NCBI GenBank assembly: GCA_964575425.1
Contig: CAZNRD010000065.1
Location: 1 to 13,189 of the forward strand
Origin: DATEAV01 sp964575425
GTDB lineage: Bacteria > Chloroflexota > Anaerolineae > Anaerolineales > E44-bin32
Direction: 5' to 3'
DNA length: 13,189 bases
A program made the translations under genes and the position numbers. Positions 1-6,517 of this stretch are shown piece by piece; the stretch's first letter is position 1; each line of letters begins with the position of its first letter. Under the pieces are notes generated by a model. It had not been told where the DNA came from, did no database searches, and saw only the letters and a program-made list of their open reading frames with translations.

Positions 1-62
1 CCAGCATCAAGGCGGGCCGAGACTACAACGAAGTCGGCAATTGTGAGACACTACGCTGGCCT

Positions 63-854
63 TCACCCCAGGGCGACGTCGAGCAGCATCATCAACGCGA
101 AGCCCCCCATCGCGCCGACGGTGGCAATGTCCGTGTTCTCCCCTCGTTGCGATTCAGGAATCAGCTGCTCGACCACGACGAAGAGCATCGCCCCGGCGGC
201 AAAGCTGAGGGCATAGGGCAGCAGCGGCCGGGCCACGAGCACCGCTGCCGCTCCCAGCACACCCGCGATAGGCTCGACGACCGCCGAAAGTTGGCCGTAG
301 AAGAACGCGCGCCAGCGCGACATGCCTTCACCCCGCAGCGGCATCGACACCGCCAGCCCCTCGGGCAGGTTCTGGAGTCCGATGCCTATGGCCAGGGCGA
401 TGGCCCCACTGAGTGTTGCCGAAGGCAGCCCCGCCTCCACGGCGCCGAAGGCGACCCCCACCGCCAGGCCTTCTGGGAAGTTGTGCAGGGTGATCGCCAG
501 CACCAACAGTACAATCCGCCGCCACGTAGTGTGCAGTCCCTCCGACTGCTCCACGGGCAGCCCCATGTGCAGGTGCGGCAGCACGCGGTCCACCACCCAT
601 AGGAACGCGCCGCCCAGGAGAAAGCCAACAACGGCCGGCAGCCAGGGCGGCCCTCCCCCCGCCCTGCTCATTTCGATGGCCGGGGCCAGCAGCGACCAGA
701 AGCTCGCGGCCACCATCACCCCCGCTGCAAACCCGAGCATGGCCTTCAGCAGCTTCCGGTTCACCGAACGCGCCATGAAAACCGTGGACGCACCAACCGC
801 CGTCAGGCCCCAGGTGAACAGCGTTGCCAAGAGAGCCTGCAACACAGGAGACAT
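63..854 (-). CDS. ZIP-family divalent metal transporter (GufA/ZupT type)
   Basis: Predicted inner-membrane importer of Zn(II), Fe(II) or Mn(II), 263 aa, with about eight hydrophobic segments. The two family signatures are present: HNFPEG at residues 124-129 (TM4) and QNLPEG at 161-166 (TM5). Their His, Asn and Glu residues form the binuclear metal site in characterised ZIPs. Further membrane acidic residues are E194 (VVEP) and E229. A loop at about 92-110 contains PHLHMG, a modest His cluster typical of ZIP variable loops. I chose the ATG at 854 because a GGTGAG lies about 5 nt upstream; an in-frame ATG at 917 would add 21 hydrophilic residues with a weaker ribosome site. It is the last gene of the feo-fur cluster, 124 nt after fur, so metal-responsive control by that repressor is likely. 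The metal specificity cannot be read from the sequence. Confidence 0.9.
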   Translation of the reverse strand: MSPVLQALLATLFTWGLTAVGASTVFMARSVNRKLLKAMLGFAAGVMVAASFWSLLAPAIEMSRAGGGPPWLPAVVGFLLGGAFLWVVDRVLPHLHMGLPVEQSEGLHTTWRRIVLLVLAITLHNFPEGLAVGVAFGAVEAGLPSATLSGAIALAIGIGLQNLPEGLAVSMPLRGEGMSRWRAFFYGQLSAVVEPIAGVLGAAAVLVARPLLPYALSFAAGAMLFVVVEQLIPESQRGENTDIATVGAMGGFALMMLLDVALG

Positions 855-937
855 CCGACTCACCCCCGGGTCATGTCCACCTTGAGGAGCGCGAGCCGCC
901 TTCTGGTCATCGCCCATTTCCCGGCCAAGCGCAGACA

Positions 938-953
938 GCGTCTCATAAGACGC
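938..953. repeat. Perfect hairpin between fur and the ZIP gene
   Basis: GCGTCT and AGACGC arms (6 bp, 4-nt loop) lie 25-40 nt beyond the fur stop. There is no T-tract on either strand, so a canonical terminator is not supported. It could be an mRNA processing or stability hairpin, or a weak operator. Confidence 0.35.
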
Positions 954-978
954 AGGGCTGAAGGTGTCGGCAAGACTG

Positions 979-1428
979 TCATCCTTCCGCCTCCCGGCGG
1001 GCAGCGCACTCCTCGCACTCCCCCTCGACCGTCAGGTCGGCACGGTCTACCCGCCAGCCGCGCCGCCTCTGCAGCTCCGCCTGCAGCCTGCTCGCCAGGG
1101 CCGTTTCAAACTCGAACACCCGTCGGCAGCTGACGCAGGTGAAGTGGTAGTGTTCGGGACCTCCGGAGGCCTCGTAGTGATCGTGCGTGTGTCCAGGGCC
1201 AAAGTAGCGCTGTTCGATCAGCCCGGCACGTTCGAGCGCGCGAATGGCCCGATAGACCGTCGCCAGGCTGAGGTCGGCCTGCTGCGCCCGGGCGGCTGCA
1301 AAGATCCCCTCGGCGTCCAGGTGCTCGCCGCTTTGCCGCAGAATCCCAAGCACAATCGCCCGCTGCCCGGTCACCCGCAGTCCCGCGCGGCGCAGCTCCT
1401 CCTCCGGAGTCACGACCGTCGCTTCCAT
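979..1428 (-). CDS. Fur-family metal-responsive transcriptional repressor
   Basis: 149-aa Fur/PerR/Zur-type regulator. The N-terminal winged helix includes a recognition-helix region at about 53-70 (LSLATVYRAIRALERAGL). A His-rich metal region follows at 80-95 (HTHDH ... HYHF), then CVSC (C98, C101). A second Cys pair, CEEC, lies near the C-terminus (C138, C141). The two pairs together match the structural Zn(Cys4) site of this family. The ATG at 1428 has an ideal AGGAGG about 6 nt upstream; a TTG two codons earlier is possible but unnecessary. It lies 30 nt after the DUF364 gene and before the ZIP gene, so it is probably co-transcribed with feoAB and autoregulated. Family membership is secure. 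Whether it senses Fe, Zn, Mn or peroxide is not; the feo context favours iron. Confidence 0.93.
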   Translation of the reverse strand: MEATVVTPEEELRRAGLRVTGQRAIVLGILRQSGEHLDAEGIFAAARAQQADLSLATVYRAIRALERAGLIEQRYFGPGHTHDHYEASGGPEHYHFTCVSCRRVFEFETALASRLQAELQRRRGWRVDRADLTVEGECEECAARREAEG

Positions 1429-1458
1429 GTCCAACCTCCTCGGCGCGCGAGCCGGAAC

Positions 1459-2196
1459 CTAGATGCCGCGCACGCGCGCCGCGATCAACGTTACCAAGCG
1501 CACCCCCTCGACCTGGGGAAGGGCAGCACCCTGGCCGATCGTCCGCAGCGCTGCTTCCTCGTCCATCACGATCACCCCCGAAAGGATCGACACGCCGTGG
1601 TCAAACAGAACAGGAGTAAGTGGCGTGCTCGGTCCCAACACCATCACCAATGCTTCCTCGCCGCACAACTGCAGCAAGCCGTCCAGCGTGTGGTTGATCA
1701 GCGTCGTGCCTGTGATCGCAACGACATCCGCGTGCGGCAGCACCTCGGCAGCCGCCTCCGCCGGCAGTTCATCTCCCACCGGCGACTGCTCCAGGACCCA
1801 CAACTTGCCCGCCGCCTGACGCAGATCCGAAATAAACGGAAAGCGCCCCACCAGGGCCACGCGCTTCCCCCGCCCCCGATCAACCAGCACCTGGGCGGCA
1901 TTGATATCCTCCACCGATCGCTCATCGACCTCCAGCAGCGAGTTGAGGGCAGCCACGCCAATGCTGGCCTCGAGCAGGTCGTCCGATCGCGCGAACTCGG
2001 CTAGCTCACGCGCCCCCTTCAGATGCAGACGGCCCACATCCCGCACCGGCGCGTGACCGTGCGGCCGGCCTCCCATCATCGTCGCGGCCAGCCCACAGCC
2101 GCGGCTGCATACCGCCGTCCAGTGCGCTCCCACCAGCAGCGAGCGCACAGGAGCGTCGCGCGACGCGCGTGCCAGCAGTTCCTCCAGGAGGGTCAT
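1459..2196 (-). CDS. DUF4213/DUF364 protein (putative heavy-metal chelation)
   Basis: 245-aa soluble protein resembling the two-domain DUF4213 (about 1-90) plus DUF364 (about 100-235) family. That family is called 'putative heavy-metal chelation' and has an enolase-N-like fold followed by a Rossmann-like half. Visible family-type stretches are ITGTTLINHTLDGLL and VLGPSTPLTPVLFDHG. The N-terminal part has two cysteines (AVCSRGCG) and a His-containing GRPHGHAP segment, possible metal ligands. The ATG at 2196 has GGAGG about 10 nt upstream; a TTG at 2202 would sit closer to that site and cannot be excluded. It lies 40 nt after feoB and 30 nt before fur. No catalytic function is established for the family. 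The context suggests handling of imported iron or another metal, or a metal-loaded cofactor (inference). Confidence 0.8.
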   Translation of the reverse strand: MTLLEELLARASRDAPVRSLLVGAHWTAVCSRGCGLAATMMGGRPHGHAPVRDVGRLHLKGARELAEFARSDDLLEASIGVAALNSLLEVDERSVEDINAAQVLVDRGRGKRVALVGRFPFISDLRQAAGKLWVLEQSPVGDELPAEAAAEVLPHADVVAITGTTLINHTLDGLLQLCGEEALVMVLGPSTPLTPVLFDHGVSILSGVIVMDEEAALRTIGQGAALPQVEGVRLVTLIAARVRGI

Positions 2197-2236
2197 CCCC
2201 AATCTACCTCCACGGCCGGGATGCCCTCCCCATGCG

Positions 2237-4285
2237 TCAAAGGAGACGCCCCACCTGATACACGATCGTCCCCGCCAGCAGGGAGACGACCAACATCAGC
2301 CCAACGGAAACGACGACCCAGCGCCATGCTCTCATCTCTTGCCGCATCACGGCGACGGTCGCCGCGCACGGAATGAACAGGAGCTGCACCACCAGGAAGG
2401 CCAACGCGGCCGGCGTCGTGAGCGCCATCGCCACCCGCTGCGCCAGCCCGGTGCCCTGGCCCGCCCCAAACAGAATGGCCAGAGTGGCGATGGTGTTCTC
2501 CTTGGCCGCGAAGCTCGCCAAAAGGGCCACAATCAGGCGCCAGTCCCCCAGCCCCATCCACTCCCCAACCGGACTCAACGCGCGCCCCACGGAAGCCAAT
2601 ACGCTGCTACCCACATCGCCGCCCGGGATCGAAGACAGCGCCCATACCAGCGCCGAGATGATCACGATCGTCGTCCCCGCTTTCCGCAGGAAAGCCAGCG
2701 CATTTTGCCACACCGACAGCCCGATGGTGCGCACGTTGGGCCAGTGATAGAGCGGCATTTCCATGATGAAGGCGGCGCTTTCGCCGCGAAACACCACGCG
2801 ATGCGTGATCAGTCCCACCAGGGCGAGCACCACCAGGTTGCCCGCCACCAAGCCCCAAGCCGCGAGGGGCGCCGCGCCGCCAAAGAAGGCCGGCGCCAGG
2901 AAGGCCACAACCGCCATGCGCGCGGTGCACGGCACGAAGGGGACCAGCAGGATCGTCAGCAGCTTGCCTCGTTGTCCCTCGACAATGCGAGTCCCCAGCA
3001 CCGCCGGAACGTTGCAGCCAAAGCCCAGGAAGAGCGGCATGAAGGATTTGCCGTGAAGCCCCACGCGGTGCATCAAACGGTCCATGACGTAGGCAGCCCG
3101 CGCCAGATAGCCGACGTCCTCCAGCAGCGCCAGCACGGCAAAGAAGACGAGCATGATCGGCAAGAACGTCGCCACCATGCCCGCGCCGCCGCCCAGGCCT
3201 TCCACCATCAGACCCGAGAACCAAGACGGCGTGTCCGCCAGCGCTCGCCGCAGCCCTTCCAACAGCGGCCCGAGCAGCCCTGTCTCCAGCCTAGTCACGA
3301 TCGGCGTGGAAACTGCCGAGGTCACCCAGAAGGCCAATCCAAGAACGCCCATCAAAATCAGCATCCCCCACAGCGGATGCGTCGCCGCCCTGTCCAGACT
3401 GTCGGTGAAGGCGATGACGCCCGTCCTCGGCCGCACGACCGCCGCGCGGACCATGCGACCGATCCACTCATAGCGCGCCCCGACGATGTCCAGATAGGCG
3501 TCCTCATGCCGCTGGAGCAGTTCATGCACTTGCGCCCAGGCCTCCGGCGCCGCCTGCCGCACAAGCTGGGTGACTTCAACGTCGCCCTCCAACAGCTTCA
3601 GTGCCACCCACTCTTTGGGATAGGGAGCCGGGATCCGGCCGGTCAGCACACGGCTCACCTCAGCCAACACCGGCACATGTTCCGGCCGAATGATCGGGCG
3701 GCTGGGCACCATCCCTGGGCACAGGCCGCACTCGTGCCCACACGCTGGCACCGCCCCACCTTCGACGATATGCTCTGCCACCTGTATCAGCTCGCGCACG
3801 CCCCGATTCCTGGAGGCCACCAACGGAACCACCGGGACCCCCAGCGCCGAGGCCAGCACTCGCGGCTCAACTCGCAGCCCGCGCTGCTCGGCCACGTCCA
3901 TCATGTTCAGCCCGACGATCAGCGGCACCGGCAGGAGCATCAGCTCCGCCACCAGATACAGGCTGCGTTCCAGCGCTGCGGCGTTGACAATGGCTACAAC
4001 CGCATCCGGCCGCTCGCGCAGGATGTAGTCCCGGGCAATCCGCTCCTCCTCAGTGTTCGCTGTCAGACTGTAGGTCCCCGGGAGGTCGACCACGCGTATC
4101 GAGCGTCCATTCAGGCTGAACTCTCCGGTCTTCTGCTCCACCGTCTTGCCCGGCCAGTTGCCAACATGCTGGCTCATCCCCGTCAGCATGTTGAAGACCG
4201 TCGACTTGCCGACGTTCGGCTGGCCGGCCAGGGCGACCGTGATCGGCCGCGACACCGTCCGATCGGGCGTGAGGTCAGCTCCCAT
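2237..4285 (-). CDS. feoB: Ferrous iron transport protein B
   Basis: 682-aa GTPase-coupled Fe(II) transporter of the inner membrane. The N-terminal G domain shows G1 GQPNVGKS (21-28), G3 DLPG (67-70), G4 NMMD (127-130) and a G5-like VASRN near 156-160. A helical GDI-like segment runs to about 300. The membrane core has the FeoB hallmarks: FLPIMLVFF followed by LLEDVGYLARAAYVMDRLM, GFGCNVPAVLGTRIVE, FVPCTARMAV, and a C-terminal block of membrane helices. Length is slightly below the usual 700-770 aa. Oddity: C182, C186 and C189 form a CX3CX2C cluster just after the G domain, a region not normally part of the conserved core. The ATG follows the feoA stop by 3 nt, with AGAGG inside the end of feoA, so the two are translationally linked. 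A long open frame on the opposite strand is a G+C-rich shadow. Confidence 0.97.
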   Translation of the reverse strand: MGADLTPDRTVSRPITVALAGQPNVGKSTVFNMLTGMSQHVGNWPGKTVEQKTGEFSLNGRSIRVVDLPGTYSLTANTEEERIARDYILRERPDAVVAIVNAAALERSLYLVAELMLLPVPLIVGLNMMDVAEQRGLRVEPRVLASALGVPVVPLVASRNRGVRELIQVAEHIVEGGAVPACGHECGLCPGMVPSRPIIRPEHVPVLAEVSRVLTGRIPAPYPKEWVALKLLEGDVEVTQLVRQAAPEAWAQVHELLQRHEDAYLDIVGARYEWIGRMVRAAVVRPRTGVIAFTDSLDRAATHPLWGMLILMGVLGLAFWVTSAVSTPIVTRLETGLLGPLLEGLRRALADTPSWFSGLMVEGLGGGAGMVATFLPIMLVFFAVLALLEDVGYLARAAYVMDRLMHRVGLHGKSFMPLFLGFGCNVPAVLGTRIVEGQRGKLLTILLVPFVPCTARMAVVAFLAPAFFGGAAPLAAWGLVAGNLVVLALVGLITHRVVFRGESAAFIMEMPLYHWPNVRTIGLSVWQNALAFLRKAGTTIVIISALVWALSSIPGGDVGSSVLASVGRALSPVGEWMGLGDWRLIVALLASFAAKENTIATLAILFGAGQGTGLAQRVAMALTTPAALAFLVVQLLFIPCAATVAVMRQEMRAWRWVVVSVGLMLVVSLLAGTIVYQVGRLL

Positions 4286-4288
4286 GCT

Positions 4289-4594
4289 CTAGGCCTCTGA
4301 AACAGGCTCCACCAGTATCTTCATGGCCTCGCCCCGCCCCAGCGCCAGGCGCGTGTCCCGCACATCAACCAGGATTGGCCCCTCGCCGTAGTTCTGCACC
4401 ACCCTCAGCACAGCACCGATCGCGATCCCCATTCCTGCCACCCGGCCGACAAACTCGCGTCCACCCCCAAGCCTGCGAACAGTACCGGTAGTCCCTGCCT
4501 CCAGGTCGCTCAGTGGACGCAGCCCTGCCCTGAACGCGGCCTCCGCCTGCAGCGTCCGCTTCGCCTCTCGTCCCCACATCTTCCGCTGCTGCAT
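4289..4594 (-). CDS. feoA: FeoA-domain protein
   Basis: 101-aa small cytoplasmic protein with an SH3-like FeoA domain at about 29-98: PLSDLEAGTTGTVRRL, a GRVAGMGIAIGAVLRVV segment (the typical 'lGi..G..v.v' pattern), then LVDVRDTRLALGRGEAMKILV. FeoA binds FeoB and modulates its GTPase-dependent Fe(II) uptake. The first 25 or so residues (MQQRKMWGREAKRT...) are a basic extension beyond the usual 75-85 aa. The ATG at 4594 has GGAGG 5 nt upstream. The frame is open much further upstream, but that part overlaps the divergent LysM gene and has no family resemblance, so I excluded it. It is the first gene of the feoA-feoB-DUF364-fur-ZIP cluster, with a candidate promoter and operator at 4660-4709. 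Confidence 0.9.
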   Translation of the reverse strand: MQQRKMWGREAKRTLQAEAAFRAGLRPLSDLEAGTTGTVRRLGGGREFVGRVAGMGIAIGAVLRVVQNYGEGPILVDVRDTRLALGRGEAMKILVEPVSEA

Positions 4595-4659
4595 ACGAGC
4601 CTCCGTGAAAGTGGACCAAAGGAGTGCGGGAAAGCCACGCACCTCCTCAACAGCGCGGA

Positions 4660-4681
4660 TTGCGAATGCGTTGCAAATGCA
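4660..4681 (-). promoter_or_regulatory. Candidate Fur-type operator upstream of feoA
   Basis: Two tandem 11-mers read on the plus strand, TTGCGAATGCG and TTGCAAATGCA, differ only at positions 5 and 11. The TTGCGAAT/TGCAAATG half-sites resemble those seen in many Fur or Zur boxes. The repeat lies about 66 nt upstream of the feoA ATG and directly downstream of a possible -10 element, so a bound repressor would cover the transcription start. The repressor is inferred to be the Fur-family protein at 979-1428. Confidence 0.45.
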
Positions 4682-4709
4682 TCTTACTCGCTTGCGCCCG
4701 ACGGCGCAA
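4681..4709 (-). promoter_or_regulatory. Candidate feoA promoter
   Basis: On the minus strand, TTGCGC (4704-4709) and TAAGAT (4681-4686) are separated by 17 nt. Both hexamers are imperfect sigma70 matches. The position just upstream of the tandem operator-like repeat supports the call. Confidence 0.35.
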
Positions 4710-4845
4710 TAGACGCCACTCCCCTCCTCAGCGACAAATGTCACCCGGAAGTCCTGCCGACGACCCAGCACGGCAGCTATCCGAGTCATCTTGCCCCCTT
4801 CCTCGAAGAACCCCCTTGCGCGCGTGCAGGGATTTCGATTTGTTG

Positions 4846-4851
4846 TACAAT
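4846..4851 (+). promoter_or_regulatory. Candidate -10 element of the LysM gene
   Basis: TACAAT lies 58 nt upstream of the ATG at 4910 in an otherwise G+C-rich stretch. I see no good -35 at 16-18 nt spacing. The gene has a near-perfect Shine-Dalgarno, AAGGAGGA, at 4897-4904. Confidence 0.35.
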
Positions 4852-4909
4852 GCGCCCCTAGTGGCCGTATCGATAACGACCGGAGAGACCCGCTCAAAGG
4901 AGGATCGCC

Positions 4910-5413
4910 ATGGCTGTAGCCCGGAAGAACAAAGTCGTCAAGAAGCCCGTTCGCAAGCCCGTTGTCAAGAAGGCGAAAGTCGCCAAGAAGACTGCCAAGC
5001 CGGTGAAGAAGGCCGTCAAGCGAACCCTTAAGCCGGCGAAGAAGGCAGCCAAGCCGGCTGCCAAGAAGGTCACCAAGCCAGTTGCCAAGAAGGTCGCCAA
5101 ACCGGCGCCCAAGAAGGTGACCAAGCCGGCGGCCAAGCCGGCACCCAAGCCCGCGCCCGCCCCCAAGCCAGTACCCGCCCCTGTGGCTCCAGCGGCCGCA
5201 CCAAGGCCCGTCGCCCCGGCCGCACCCGTCCCCAAGATCAAGGCCTGGCACGTCGTCGCCAGCGGCGATACGCCAAGCATGATCACCCAGAAGTATTACG
5301 GGACCACGGACGAGGCGAAGTGGAAGGCCATCTACGAGGTCAACAAGACGGCCATCGGCCCCGATCCCAGCCAGCTGCGACCGGGCCTTGTCCTGCGCAT
5401 CCCGGACGTCTAG
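4910..5413 (+). CDS. Histone H1-like Lys/Ala/Pro-rich protein with C-terminal LysM domain
   Basis: 167-aa protein in two parts. Residues 1-80 are a strongly basic low-complexity tail of repeated AKK, KP and KKV units, like bacterial histone-H1-type or eukaryotic H1 tails. Residues 80-108 are a Pro/Ala spacer. Residues 113-164 form a LysM domain (WHVVASGDTPSMITQKYYG ... VNKTAIGPDPSQLRPGLVLRIP), closest by eye to the LysM of cytoplasmic Kbp/YgaU-like proteins, with the usual GDT, YYG and PGxxLRIP positions. There is no signal peptide or membrane segment, so it is probably cytoplasmic. A role in nucleoid or nucleic-acid binding through the tail is inference. The gene is preceded by a near-perfect Shine-Dalgarno and ends at a strong terminator. 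It is divergent from feoA and convergent with pyrD, so it stands alone. Confidence 0.85.
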   Translation: MAVARKNKVVKKPVRKPVVKKAKVAKKTAKPVKKAVKRTLKPAKKAAKPAAKKVTKPVAKKVAKPAPKKVTKPAAKPAPKPAPAPKPVPAPVAPAAAPRPVAPAAPVPKIKAWHVVASGDTPSMITQKYYGTTDEAKWKAIYEVNKTAIGPDPSQLRPGLVLRIPDV

Positions 5414-5434
5414 TCCGCACGGCCTGTTGTTCAC

Positions 5435-5464
5435 CGCCCCCCACACCCGGGGGGCGCTTCTTTG
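5435..5464 (+). terminator. Rho-independent terminator after the LysM gene
   Basis: CGCCCCCC and GGGGGGCG arms (8 bp, 6-nt loop ACACCC) are followed by CTTCTTTGT. It starts 22 nt after the stop codon. On the minus strand the hairpin lies just past the pyrD stop but lacks a T-tract, so it serves mainly the plus strand. Confidence 0.8.
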
Positions 5465-5467
5465 TCT

Positions 5468-6502
5468 CTATCCAGCCGGCCCCAACCCTGCCAGGATCTC
5501 CCGCAGCAAGCCCGGCCCACGATATACCAACCCGGTATACACCTGGATCAACGACGCCCCTGCCTCAAGCTTCTCACGTGCGTCCCCGGCACTGTGAATG
5601 CCGCCGACTCCCACGACCACCAGCCTGCCCCCCGACCAGCGAACCACCTGCCGCACCACTTCGGTCGAACGCTGGCGCAGCGGTGCCCCACTCAACCCTC
5701 CAATCTCGCTCCGCGCGCTGGACCGCAGGCTCCCCCGCTCGAGAGTGGTGTTGGTAGCAATCACTCCTTCCAGCCCGACATCCAGCACCACACCGATCGC
5801 TTCTTCCAGCTGCTCCTCCGTGAGGTCCGGCGCCAGCTTGACGAGCAGCGGGAGTGGCTTGCCGTCTTGTGCTGCGCACGTACGGCGCTCGTCTGCCAGT
5901 GCACGCAGCAGCGATTCAAGCAGGTCCCTCGCCTGCAGTCGGCGCAGGCCGAGGGTGTTGGGGGATGAGATGTTCACGGTCAGGTAGTCCGCCAGGCCGC
6001 GAAATCGCCGCAGCAGCCAGCAATAGTCTTCCGAGGCACGCTCCTGCGGCGTGTCTACCCCTTTGCCGATGTTCACCCCGATCACCACCCCCGGCGGCCG
6101 TCCGCGAGTCAGCCGCCGGGCAAGGGCTTCTGCACCAGAGTTGGGGAAGCCCATGCGGTTGATCAGTGCCTGGTCTTCAACCAGGCGAAACACCCTGGGG
6201 CGAGGGTTCCCGGCCTGCGGTTTCGCCGTCACCGTGCCGAGCTCAAGGTGGCCAAAGCCCAGGCTGGCCAGGCCCCACATCGCACGCCCATCCTTGTCGT
6301 AGCCCGCGGCCATCCCGAGCGGGTTGGCGAACTCGAGCCCCATCGCCCTGACCCTCCGGTCGACCACCGGCAGCGGGAAGAGGCGCCTTATCAGGCTCTG
6401 CCCGAAGGCCGTCCTCCCGACGAGGGCCAACAGGTCAAGCGTGCGATCGTGGGTCCACTCCGGGTCCGCGCGGAACAGCCAGGGGCCCAGGAAAGAATAC
6501 AT
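5468..6502 (-). CDS. pyrD: Dihydroorotate dehydrogenase (quinone), class 2
   Basis: 344-aa FMN enzyme oxidising dihydroorotate to orotate with membrane quinone as acceptor, the fourth step of UMP synthesis. The class 2 features are visible: an N-terminal extension of about 45 residues before the barrel (the quinone tunnel and membrane-association region), NPLGMAAGYDKDG (60-72), FGHLELGTVTAKPQAGNPRPRVFRL, and NRMGFPNSG (115-123). The NISSPNT motif at 177-183 contains the catalytic serine of this class. C-terminal ATNTT, GGLSGAPL, GVGGI and QVYTGLVYRGP segments bind FMN phosphate. Length is normal for class 2. The ATG at 6502 is 15 nt after the pyrFE stop, with an AGAGG ahead of it. It is the last gene of pyrC-pyrB-pyrFE-pyrD, controlled by the attenuator upstream of pyrC. 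Confidence 0.97.
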   Translation of the reverse strand: MYSFLGPWLFRADPEWTHDRTLDLLALVGRTAFGQSLIRRLFPLPVVDRRVRAMGLEFANPLGMAAGYDKDGRAMWGLASLGFGHLELGTVTAKPQAGNPRPRVFRLVEDQALINRMGFPNSGAEALARRLTRGRPPGVVIGVNIGKGVDTPQERASEDYCWLLRRFRGLADYLTVNISSPNTLGLRRLQARDLLESLLRALADERRTCAAQDGKPLPLLVKLAPDLTEEQLEEAIGVVLDVGLEGVIATNTTLERGSLRSSARSEIGGLSGAPLRQRSTEVVRQVVRWSGGRLVVVGVGGIHSAGDAREKLEAGASLIQVYTGLVYRGPGLLREILAGLGPAG

Positions 6503-6517
6503 CGTCGGTCTTGCCTC

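Noticed and set aside
1..62. End of another gene at the left edge
   Set aside because: Frames are open in the first 62 bases but too short to recognise, and no terminator for the ZIP gene is visible.
2339..4300. Long open frame on the plus strand opposite feoB (about 650 codons)
   Set aside because: It is rich in His, Arg, Gln and Pro, has no family resemblance, and mirrors the G+C-rich codon positions of feoB. It is a shadow.
5050..5160. DNA repeat array (CRISPR or VNTR)
   Set aside because: The repeated AAGCCGGC/GCCAAGAAGG units are codons for the Lys/Ala/Pro-rich protein tail, without regular spacers.
4595..5446. Upstream extension of the feoA frame
   Set aside because: The extension runs antisense through the LysM gene as low-complexity Gly/Leu repeats, and feoA has a good ATG with Shine-Dalgarno at 4594.
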